A program made the position numbers and the translations under genes. The notes below the pieces were generated by a model that saw only the letters and a list, made by a program, of their open reading frames with translations, was not told where the DNA came from and ran no database searches. From Neostapfia colusana (lineage: Eukaryota; Streptophyta; Magnoliopsida; Poales; Poaceae), in NCBI GenBank assembly GCA_030760725.1, contig JASWHV010000019.1, positions 39,869,944-39,933,943 on the forward strand: 64,000 bases of DNA, read 5' to 3'. Shown in pieces: positions 45,331-55,160 of the stretch (its first letter is position 1; the number at the start of each line of letters is the position of its first letter).

Positions 45331-45551
45331 CATACAAGATCCACAGCAATCAATATCATGCGTAAACATTTAACTAGATGCGATGATGCATATGCATGCT
45401 ATCCTATGATCAGTTTCTATTAGATCAGTTTGTACGTGTTCTTGCATGGTTTGCATGGATTTTATGATGAACAGAGGTGTTCGGATCAAATGTGGACGTG
45501 GCGATGACCTTGTCTGTAGATCTAGATCAAACCGATCAGCAAGTGATCTGT
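45331..45551 (-). repeat. C1 3' LTR, segment between D' and C2
   Basis: Reverse complement of C2 LTR about 46665-46885 (intron 1 of the micro-gene), e.g. GATGAACAGAGGTGTT. Ends ...GTGATCTGT at the C2 terminus. Confidence 0.83.
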
Positions 45552-45699
45552 TGTGATACCCTCATTTCCGGTTTCTGCATGTATTCATGTTTTATGAAGA
45601 GAACATTTTAAAAGAAGTGGGAACAGAGAAAATATCAAAAACATAGCCAAAAAGAGCTGAATCCAGTTCACCAAGAGTGCCGAAGACAACTCTCGCGGC

Positions 45700-46215
45700 C
45701 CGCTGGCCACGTGGCGCCTTCGGAGCTCATCCCCGCAAAGGGGGAGAGGTCCGACCCTGTGGGACACGTGTTGCCCTCGGAGCTAGCTTCTGCGAAGAAG
45801 CAAGACCAGCCGCAGGACACGTGTCACATTCGGAGCTAGTCATTATGGAAATTAGAGGACCAGTCGCATGGGATACATGTCAACCTCGGAGCTCACCTCT
45901 GAGAGGTCCGGTTCTATTGGACACGTGTCACCACAGGACCCCTATATCCTGGAGGTCCGACACTGTTGGACACGTGTCGACCTTGGAGCTCGTCTCTGAG
46001 GAAAAAGGGAGTCCGGTGCTACTTGACGCGTGGCATTCACAGAGCTCACCTCCGAAGAGAGGGAGGTCCGAAAAGGATATGTGGCGCGCGCGGAGCTCAC
46101 CTCCGAAGGAGAGGGTGGTCTCGCTCGCTTGACACGCGGCACAACCGGAGCTCGTCTCTGCGAAAAGGGGGAGACCAGGCCCCGGTGGACACGTGGAGCT
46201 TCCGGAGCTCATCAC
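45700..46215 (+). promoter_or_regulatory. G-box tandem array in U3 of C2 5' LTR
   Basis: About ten degenerate units of roughly 47-57 bp, each opening ACACGTGTC or a variant and continuing with a CGGAGCTC core and a purine-rich stretch. Six perfect CACGTG palindromes. CACGTG is the G-box/ABRE core bound by plant bZIP and bHLH factors. The array ends about 190 bp upstream of the TATA box, where an enhancer would be expected. Confidence 0.7.
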
Positions 46216-46408
46216 CGCGGAGGTAACGAGTTCTGGAGCGGTTTTGGATTCTGTGCACGTAGAAATATCGGTACGGAGAGGAAACCGACCTGAATTCCAC
46301 AATGTTACCGCACCAAATCAACTAAATATAAGTTGTTAAGATTCTACGACAATTTGAATAGAACTCTTATTCGAAATACAATCAGATTAGGACTCTTCTT
46401 CTCCCGAT

Positions 46409-46416
46409 TATAAATA
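46409..46416 (+). promoter_or_regulatory. TATA box of C2 5' LTR
   Basis: TATAAATA, conserved at 55161-55168 and, in C1, at 57616-57623 (minus). It sits downstream of the G-box array. Confidence 0.75.
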
Positions 46417-47857
46417 GAACCAGAACCTTTGGCCGAAACCACGAACTTCTCCTGAGCCGACGACTTAGAGCTCTAGCCCCAACTCGCCGAGTAAGCCCAT
46501 CGCCGGAGTTCGGTCGACAGAGAGATCGCCGGAAGAGAGCTCCAACGATCTGTCTGATCAGAGAAGGACCCCAAGACCAAGAAGAACGTAAGGTAGGTCT
46601 CCAATATCACCTTACGACATCATCGTGTTTCCTTTGCATATGTTCTTTGATTCCTTTCGAACAGGAGATTTCTCATGGACAGATCACATGTTGATCGGAT
46701 TGATCTAAAGACAATATCATCGCCATGTCCACATTTGATCCTAACACCTCTGTTCATCGTAAAACCATGCAAGCCATGCAAGAACGCGTACAAACTAAAC
46801 TGCATCATAGGATTTACATGCATAAGCATCATCACATCTGGTTAAAGTTTGTGCATGGTATTGATTGTTATGAATCTTGTATGTGCGTGATCCTGTATAG
46901 AAGGACAAGCTTAGGGTGCTGTCTACGACGAGCTGCAACAACAAGGTTTTGAGATCCAAGAGCAACCGGAACCACAAGAACAAGGCAAGTGCCCCTTGAC
47001 CATATTGATCCTATGTTTTGGGAAAAACTGTTTTGTTTACGAAAAGGTGTGTGTGCTGAGTCAAACATGATGGGAAACCCTTTTATAGTAGTTTACTAGT
47101 TTTGGTTAAACCACCTTTGTCGCCAGGGAAGTTTATGAGTCAGGTATGGTTTTTTCTTTATGCTTCGCTGAGTCCATGGGATTGGGAAGCGAGATAGATG
47201 TATCTAGCTAACTTCACTCGTAATGATAATGAGAAACTGATATTGTTAATGAACATGGATCGGAGGGAGATCTAGGCAAGTCTGGGTTTGTGAATGAGGT
47301 AGAAAGAGATGGCGGTTTACTTGCCGTAGATCTAGGGACCGGTTCATGCGAGCACATGCCAGGATAACAGTGCCACCACAAGCCCAAGTATGGGTGCGGC
47401 TTAGCTGAGTAATTAGGTAAGTTGCTAGATTGGTATGGACCGTGGAAGGCGCGCGGAATGGGAGTCGAGTGAGGACTGCCATGGGAACTGCATGGCACAA
47501 GAGGGGGCCCGTGGGTGAGAGAATTGGAGATTCTAGCCTGCCGGTGAAACCTTAGTGAGTCCATACATCCCTTTGTACAGGCTTTTGTGATCTCTTGGCC
47601 ATACACTGACGGTTGTGTACTGGTATAATGGAGGTTCTGCAGTCGCCGACGGGTGCCGAAATCACAAACTTGTGGGTAAAGAGGTGCAAACTCTGCAGAG
47701 TCTAAAACTATCATGATAGCCGAGCTTACGGTCACGAGCGCCTGGCCAACTTCCATGATTAGTTGGGATGGTTATTGGCTACGGTTATTGGTTATGGTTT
47801 GGTTTTGGTTTTGTTTTCGGGACTGTTAAGTCCGGGTGATAAGATGGGTTGCATGAC

Positions 47858-48564
47858 TGTGACAGCTCTCTAGAATCATAGACTGTCCCCACATACCACC
47901 ACTCGTCTTTCTTGCGCACTTTGTCCTCACTCGTGCGCACCCGGGAAAACTTCCCGGTCGGTCACCCATCCCCAAATTCCTCCGAGCCAAGCACGCTTAA
48001 CCCCGGAGTCCTTTGCATGTGGGCTTCTAGAAAAGAAGGTATATCTTGGTGGTATGAGTATTCTATCAATCCTATTAAGCCGGGAGCCAGGATATCACAC
48101 AATCCACCCCCCTAGAAGAGCAACGTCCTCGTCGATCAACGTCAAGACAGGAACGTCCCCTCTTAGCCACGTCCGTACGTTCAGTACTGGCATACGCATA
48201 CCGTACGTCCGGTTAGCAGCATACGTACCATACCGTGTCCCACACAGAGGACCCACGCGTCATGCGTACGTACCTGCGTCTCTGACCCGTACGCCACCGT
48301 ATTCTTGTCACTGACCCGTACGCACCACTGAAACTATGAGGGTCGGCTCTGATACCATTTGTGACGGCTCTCTAGGATCATACACTGTCCCCACACACTA
48401 TCACTCGTCTTTTCTGCGCACTTTGTCCTCACTCGTGCGCACCTGGGAAAACTTCCGGGTCTGTCACCCATCCCCAAATTCCTCCGGGCTTCCAGAAAGG
48501 AAGGTATACCTTGGTGGTATGAGTACTCTATCAATCCTATTATGCCGGGAGCCAGGATATCACA
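47858..48564 (-). mobile_element. TRIM (miniature LTR retrotransposon), 707 bp
   Basis: Absent from the C2 3' LTR and from C1. LTRs 47858-48099 (242 bp) and 48360-48564 (205 bp) share TGTGAC(A/G)GCTCTCTAG...GATATCACA. The right one lacks a roughly 38-bp block. Between them, in element sense, lie a primer site TGGTATCAGAGCC (48357-48345) and a polypurine tract CTAGGGGGGTGG (about 48116-48105), with only about 260 bp of non-coding interior. Flanks ATGAC and ATGAT form a near-perfect 5-bp target duplication. It must move in trans. Confidence 0.88.
48345..48357 (-). other. Primer-binding site of the TRIM
   Basis: TGGTATCAGAGCC in element sense, two bases from the right (5') TRIM LTR; iMet type. 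Confidence 0.85.
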
Positions 48565-49180
48565 ATGATTGTTGAGTCATGGCATTGAAACTGGACGGTT
48601 TTAGACGGAAATTGTTTATGAGATGAAATGGTAGGGAATACGAGATGGTATTCGTGAGATGTTAGCGAATACAAGGAGGTATTCGTAAGCAAGAATGAGG
48701 TTGATTGATGTCTGGTTGGGACATGGAAGGTAATGAACATAAATGAGGTATGATTGGTATTTTAGTACATGTTGGGATTACATTTGCTTAAAGATAAGTT
48801 GTTGTTTTCCTCATTGTTTTGATAAATAAATTTGCTTTCTGCAATGAGCCTTTTTATACCTACCTTGTTGAAAGCTACATATCATATTTTCCCACACTTG
48901 CTGAGTACACCATTGTACTCAAACTTGCATTATTATTTCATCACCAGCAACAGGAGAAGATTACCATGAAGATCATGTGGAGCATTAGGCGTGTATTCTG
49001 TCCTCAACCTTGCCTGTGGGGATGGATTAGATATGGAGCCGCTACTGCTTAGAATTGCTTCCGCATTAGTTAGAAGACTTCCGCTGCCAGAATAAAGACT
49101 CCCGCTGCTAGAATAAAGACATCCGCTGTTAGATTAAGACTTTCGTTGTGAGCATGAGTCCAAGACTCATGAAACATTGT

Positions 49181-49186
49181 AATAAA
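49181..49186 (+). terminator. Poly(A) signal of C2 5' LTR
   Basis: ATTGTAATAAACT, 132 bp from the LTR end; same spacing in the 3' LTR (57201-57206). Confidence 0.6.
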
Positions 49187-49318
49187 CTCTGTTATTCGTG
49201 GTCATATATATTCTGAAATTCAGTTTTGGATGGTGTGTAAATGTGTGATGAACATCCTGGGCACACATATGCATCAGTTCTCGGTTCCGTGGTTTTCCAT
49301 AGAATTGAGGGTGTCACA

Positions 49319-49776
49319 GACTGGTATCAGAGCCACGGGTTGACGGTAGGTTACACGCTTAGATAGATCATAGATTGGTATCCGATACAGATTGGTAGCT
49401 AAGCCACGCTGACCATAGGATGCATAGATTGGCCTTGAAACTGCCTTGACATAGGATAAAAGCCTAGGAGAGGCCATAGTTGGATCACAAAATTGGCAAC
49501 ACCCTAAGCCATATAGGACCCCCATTGAACAAGCCTTGAATAGGAGCTGTGTGAGCCTTTTGATGATTGTTTATGATTATGTGCTTAGTGTGAGTTGTGG
49601 GACGTCTCAAAGCGTTGTCCATATCCACACATGAGCAGAAAAAGGTGTGAGATGCCTCAGCACTTGTTCACATCCTTATATGGTCTATATATATAGTCCA
49701 ATCCACTTTGATGCATAAAGTTAATGGGATCTACCTAACCTTCTAACCTTCAATTCTATTTTGTTCTCTCTCACAG
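49319..49776 (+). other. C2 leader with primer-binding site
   Basis: TGGTATCAGAGCC at 49322-49334, three bases after the LTR. Short leader without ORF support. It ends in a long pyrimidine tract TTTTGTTCTCTCTCACAG right at the gag ATG, a very good 3' splice acceptor. Confidence 0.87.
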
Positions 49777-51570
49777 ATGGTGAGAGGAAACGCCGGCCGA
49801 AGGAACGTCTGTGACAACCAAGAGGATGGCCACGATGAAGTTCCTGTTAACCTCGGAGCTGGTGAGAACAACCTGGAACGGTTGTTGGCCATGCAGAATC
49901 AACTTATGCAAACCATGATCCAAACTTTCGGTTAGTTGCAGGCCAACAACAACAACCCCATTCCGGCACCACCGCCACCACCACCGCCGGCTCATAACAG
50001 ACTGGGTGAGTTCATGAGGACTCGACCACCCACCTTTGCTCAAGCTAACGACCCCATGGAGGCCGACGACTGGTTGAAATCCTTGGAGAAGAAGCTTGCC
50101 ATAGTGCAGTGCAATGACCGAGAGAAGGTTCTTTTTGCGTCGCACCAACTTATGGGAGCTGCCGCGGACTGGTGGGATGCCCTATGTAACGCTCATGTCG
50201 ACCCGGAGACGATCACTTGGACTGAGTTCAAGGAGAGTTTCCGCTTTCATTACATCCCTGCTGGTGTAGTGATGCTCAAGAGACAGGAGTTTGAAGGTCT
50301 CCGCCAAGGACAGAGAAGCGTGAATGAGTATCTCAACAAGTTCACACAACTGTCCCGGTGTGCCCCCGAATATGTCAACTCAGACCAGAGGAAGCAGTAC
50401 CTGTTCATGAGAGGGTTGAACAATGGGATCCAGGTTCAACTCCTCAACAATGACTACGTAAGCTTCCAGAAGCTGGTTGACAAGGCTATAGTAGTCGAAA
50501 GCAAGATCCGAGAGATCGAGCGAGAGTGCAAGAGGAAGATGCCATACCAGTCCCAAGGGAGCAACGTACGGCCTTGGTATATGCCCCCAGCCGCACCGCA
50601 TTATGGATCAACCAGTCATGCATACCGCCCTAGTCATTTACCACAACAACGACCCGTTGCACAAGCACCTCGTGTGCTCTTGCCTCCTATGCCCCGACCC
50701 AACATGGGCGCTCCTGTTCAAAACCCCCGCCCCAACGTACCTGCTGCCGTAGGCAACAGGGCATGCTTTGCGTGCGGGGAAACAAGACACTTCATGAGCC
50801 AGTGCCCGAGGAGAGGCCCTGGACAGCAAGGAAACATGCCCAAGCAGAACCCGCGACCGAACGGAGGGGACAATCAAGGAAACCGTGGACAGCAGAACTA
50901 TGCTCGCGGCAACGTGAACCATGTCTCTGCTGAGGAAGCACAACAGGCTGAGGACGTCGCACTTAGTATGTTCTTTGCCAACTCCAACCTAGCCACCATC
51001 TTATTTGATTCTGGAGCATTACATTCCTTCATATCATCCAAGTATGTTGCCAAGCATAATCTACCCATATCACACTTAAAATGTGCTATGTTAGTTAATT
51101 CTCCCGGTGGAGAGATGAGGACTAATATAGTATGTCCGAAAATAAGACTTAAAATAAGGGGGGTAGACTTTCTTGCCAACCTCATTGTCTTGGATTCCCA
51201 AGGGATTGACAAAATACTCGGGATGGATTGGTTAAGCAAGCACAACGGGGTAATCCAATGTGCTGAAAGAAGCGTGCAGTTGACAAATGAGCACGGTATT
51301 CGTGTCGAGTTTGAGTCAGCCCAACAAACAACCGAAAAGGCAATTTTGAACCACGTCGAAGGAGCAACATTGGACAACATTCCAGTGGTTCAAGAATTCT
51401 CGGACGTGTTTCTAGAGGAGCTTCCAGGTATGCCACCTGATCGGAACATTGAGTTTGCCATTGATTTTGTACCCAGTACTGCACCCATAGCAAAGAGTCC
51501 CTGTAGGATGCCCGTCAATGAACTAGTAGAACTCAAGAAGCAAATTCAGGAGCAGTTGGAGAAGGGTTTA
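49777..51570 (+). pseudogene. gag: C2 gag-protease (TAG at codon 53, 3' frameshift)
   Basis: ATG 49777 (MVRGNAGRRNVCDN). TAG at 49933-49935 is followed in frame by a Pro-rich linker and the Gag domain (LGEFMRTRPPTFAQAN, FRFHYIPAGVVMLKRQEF). The zinc knuckle CFACGETRHFMSQC (about residue 330) has Arg for the usual Gly before His. Protease reads FDSGALHSF (Asp 411) where relatives have DSGATHSF, so the active-site neighbour is changed. The frame continues to LPGMPPDRNIEFAI. One base is missing near 51570, which breaks the link to RT. Confidence 0.92.
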
Positions 51571-54290
51571 TACGCCCAAGCTCGTCACCATGGGGAGCCC
51601 CCGTGCTCTTCGTAGACAAGAAGGATGGAACCCAAAGGATGTGCGTGGACTATAGGTCTCTTAATGAGGTGACAATCAAGAACAAATACCCTCTAGCCCG
51701 TATAGAGGACCTATTCGACCAAATGAAAGGAGCCTGAGTGTTCTCCAAGATTGGTCTTCGGTCGGGATACTTCCAACTGAAGATAAAGCCCTCCGATATA
51801 CCCAAGACTGCCTTTCGAACACGGTATGGTTCGTATGAATATACCGTCATGTCTTTTGGGTTAACAAATGCACCTGCATACTTCATGTACCTTATGAACA
51901 AGGTTTTCATGGAGTACTTGGATAAGTTCGTCATGGTTTTCATCGATGACATTATGGTGTATTCAAAAAGTCAGGAGGAGCATTAAGAACATTTGATATT
52001 GACCTTGCAGAAAATGCGTGAGCATCAATTGTATGCCAAGCTTAACAAGTGTCAATTTTGGCTAAAGGAAATATCGTTCCTAGGCCACATTATCTCCGAG
52101 GAAGGGGTATCGATTGATCCCGGAAAAGTGGGAGATGTTCTACAGTGGAACCAACTGCAAAACGTGAGGGATATTCAGAGTTTTCTTGGGATGGCTGGAT
52201 ACTACCGACGCTTCATCAAGGACTTCTCTAAGATAGCAAAGCCTATGACGGAGTTGCTAACGAAGGGAAAAGCCTTCAAATGGACACCAGCATGCCAAGA
52301 AAGTTTTGAGGAACTCAAGAAAAGGGTAACCACCGCGCCGGTTTTGGTATTGCCAAACGTAAGCAAGAGCTTTGACATATATTGTGACGCATCCAGACAA
52401 GGGCTCAGATGTGTGCTCATGCAAGAAGGACAAGTGGTAGCCTATGCCTCACGACGATTAAAGAAGCACGAGCTTAATTATCCTACACATGACTTGGAGC
52501 TAGCAGCAGTAGTGCATGCATTGAAGATTTGGAGATATTATATCCTTGGTCATCGATGTGAGATCTATACGGATCATAAAAGCCTCAAGTACATATTTAC
52601 ACAAACGGACTTGAATTTGAGGTAACGTCGATGGTTGGAACTCATCAAGGATTACGATGTTGGAATCAACTACCACCCTGGGAGGGTCAATGTAGTAGCT
52701 GACGCATTGAGCCGGAAGGGAGCATGTCACCAACTTACGGTTCGGGAGCTACCACCCGAACTACGTAAGAAGTTCGAACGTTTACACCTCAGATTCTTGA
52801 ACAACATGGAAGTGATGGAGATCCACTCTCCATTAGAGCAAGAGATAAGAGAAGGCCAGGCAACGGATAAGGAGATCACGGAGATCAAGGAAAGGATACG
52901 ACAAGAAATAGAGAAGGATTTCAAAGAAGATGAGAAGGGTACGCTTTGCCTAGGAAAAAGGATTTGTGTGCCTAACGTGAAGCACATCCACGACATGATA
53001 TTAAAAGAGGCATACGATTCACCCTATTCCATACATCCCGGAAGTACCAAAATGTACAAGGACTTGAAGACTTGTTACTAGTGGGATGGTATGAAAAGGG
53101 ACATAGCCGAATACGTTGCCCTATGCGACACATGCCGACGGGTGAAGGTCAAACATTCAAGACCCACTGGATTGTTGCAACCTTTGAAGGTACCCGAGCT
53201 GAAGTGGGAGGACATCAGTATGGATTTCATCGTCGGATTGCCACGTACTCAGTCGGGTTATGACTCCATCTGGGTTATCGTGGACCGATTGACGAAAACC
53301 ACCCATTTTCTCCCTATAAGGGCCAAGTTCATCGTTGCACAACTAGCCGAGTTGTACATGGAGCAGATCATGTGCCGTCATGGAGTCCCGAGGAGGATAG
53401 TCTCAGATCGAGGTTCTCAGTTTACCTCTAGATTATGGAGGAAGCTGCAGAAAGCTATGGGTACACGACTGGATTTTAGCTCCGCCTATCACCCACAAAT
53501 CGATGGACAAACCGAAAGGACAAACCAAATTTTGGAGGACATGTTGAGAGCTTGCGCCTTGAAATGTGGGTGTAGTTGGGATAGGAGTTTACCGTACGCC
53601 GAATTCTCCTATAACAACAGCTATCAAGCTAGCTTGAAGATGTCGCCTTTCGAAGCATTGTATGGTAGGCGGTGTAGAACGCCGCTGTTTTGGAACGAGA
53701 CCGGAGAGAACCAGGTGTTTGGACCCGAAGTGCTACAAGAAGCTGAAAAGCAAGTCCAAACGATACGGGAGAACTTAAAGGCTTCTCAGTCACGACAGAA
53801 AGGCTATGCGGACAATAGGCGAAGGAAGTTGACCTTCAAAGTAGGAGACTTTGTATACCTTAAGGTATCACCTATCCGTGGCCAACGATGTTTCAATGTC
53901 AAAGGCAAGCTAGCACCTCGCTACATTGGACCATTTAAGATTTTGGACAAGCGAGGAGAAGTAGCCTATCAACTAGAGCTCCCAACATTTCTCTCCGATG
54001 TACATGACGTGTTTCATGTATCCCAGCTCAAGAAGTGCTTGAGAGTACCAGAGGATCAAGTACCGATGGAAGAGCTTGAACTTCAAGAGGATCTGAACTA
54101 TGCAGAGCACCCTGTCCAAATTTTGGACGTAAATGAAAGGGTCACAAGGAACAAAGTGATCCGATGGTGCAAAGTACAACGGAGCCATCACACCGAAGCT
54201 GAAGCCACATGGGAGCGTGAAGAAGACATCAAGGCAGAATTCCATCATCTGTTCTCTACAAACGAATCTCGAGGGCGAGATTCAATTTAA
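51571..54290 (+). pseudogene. pol: C2 pol: RT, RNase H, integrase, chromodomain (four stops)
   Basis: Single frame with TGA 51735-51737, TAA 51984-51986, TAA 52623-52625 and TAG 53079-53081. RT has VFIDDIMVYSKS. RNase H has CDASRQGLRC, THDLELAAVV, YTDHKSL. Integrase has zinc ligands (DSPYSIHPG, CDTCRRVK) and DDE (MDFIVGLP, VSDRGSQF, IDGQTERTNQ). GPF module YIGPFKILDKRG; tail IRWCKVQRSHHTEAEATWE is chromodomain-like. Several stops are explained by C-to-T or G-to-A changes (CAA to TAA, TGG to TAG). Ends DSI then TAA 54288-54290, overlapping the PPT. Confidence 0.92.
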
Positions 54291-54302
54291 GGGGGGTAGA
54301 TT
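54286..54302 (+). other. Polypurine tract of C2
   Basis: TTTAAGGGGGGTAGATT just before TGTGACACCC at 54303. Confidence 0.88.
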
Positions 54303-54454
54303 TGTGACACCCTCATTTCTGGTTTCTGCATGTATTCATGTTTCATGAAGACAAAATATTTTAAAAGAAGTGGGAACAGATAAAATATCACAAACATAGC
54401 CAAAAAGAGCTGAATCCAGTTAACCAAGAGTGCCGAAGACAACTCTCGCGGCCC

Positions 54455-54960
54455 GCTGGACACGTGGCGCCTTCGGAGCTCATCCACGCAAAGGGGGAGA
54501 GGTCCGACCCCGTGGGACACGTGTTACCCCCGGAGCTAGCTTCTGAGAAGAAGCAAGACCAGCCGCTGGACACGTGCCACCTTCAGAGCTAGTCACCACG
54601 GAAATCAGAGGACCAGTCACGCGGGATACGTGTCAACCTCGGAGCTCACCTCCGAGAGGTCCGGTTCTATTGGACACGTGTCACCACCGGAGCCTATCTC
54701 CGGGAGGTACGATACTGTTGGACACGTGTCGACCTCGGAGCTCGTCTCTGAGGAAAAAGGGAGTTCGGCGCTACTTGATGCGTGGCATTCACGGAGCTCA
54801 CCTCCGAAGAGAGGGAGGTCCGAAAAGGATACATGGCGTGCGCGGAGCTCACCTCCGAAGGAGAGGGAGGTCTCACTCGCTTGACACGCGGCACAACCGG
54901 AACTCGTCTCTGCGAAAAGGGGGAGACCAGGCCCCGGTGGACACGTGGAGCTTCCGGAGC
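54455..54960 (+). promoter_or_regulatory. G-box tandem array in C2 3' LTR
   Basis: Same array as in the 5' LTR. Six perfect CACGTG sites within about 490 bp, ending about 200 bp before TATAAATA at 55161-55168. Confidence 0.7.
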
Positions 54961-55160
54961 TCATCACCGCGGAGGTAACGAGTTCTAGAGTGGTTTTGGA
55001 TTCTGTACGCGTAGAAATATCGGTACGGAGAGGAAACCGACATAAATTCCACAATGTTACCGCACCAAATCAACTAAAGATAAGTTGTTAAGATTCAACG
55101 ACAATTTGAATAGAACTCTTATTCGAAATACAATCAGATTAGGACTCTTCTTCTCCCGAT

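Larger units (their letters stand above)
46430..48988 (+). other. LTR micro-gene in C2 5' LTR
   Basis: Exon 1 runs from the promoter to 46587, donor AAC|GTAAGG; open frame ending PQDQEE, with no ATG at all. Exon 2, 46901-46984 (84 nt), after CCTGTATAG, ends at GC donor AAG|GCAAGT; in this copy CAG has become TAG at the fourth full codon (about 46912). Exon 3, 48954-48988, after CAGCAACAG, reads EDYHEDHVEH then TAG. Intron 1 carries about ten ATGs in 313 nt, exons 1 and 2 none. A TRIM sits in intron 2. Confidence 0.42.
45552..49318 (+). repeat. C2 5' LTR (3767 bp including TRIM)
   Basis: TGTGATACCC...GGGTGTCACA. Without the 707-bp TRIM and one duplication it equals the 3' LTR (3036 bp). U3 is about 860 bp with a G-box repeat array; more than 2 kb lies downstream of the TATA box. 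Confidence 0.92.

Noticed and set aside
47912..48314. ORFs within the TRIM region
   Set aside because: They overlap LTR and primer-site sequence, differ between the two TRIM LTRs and have no Gag- or Pol-like motifs.
49322..49334. TGGTATCAGAGCC stretches as tRNA genes
   Set aside because: They match only the last bases of initiator tRNA-Met, sit directly beside LTRs and have no cloverleaf; they are primer-binding sites.
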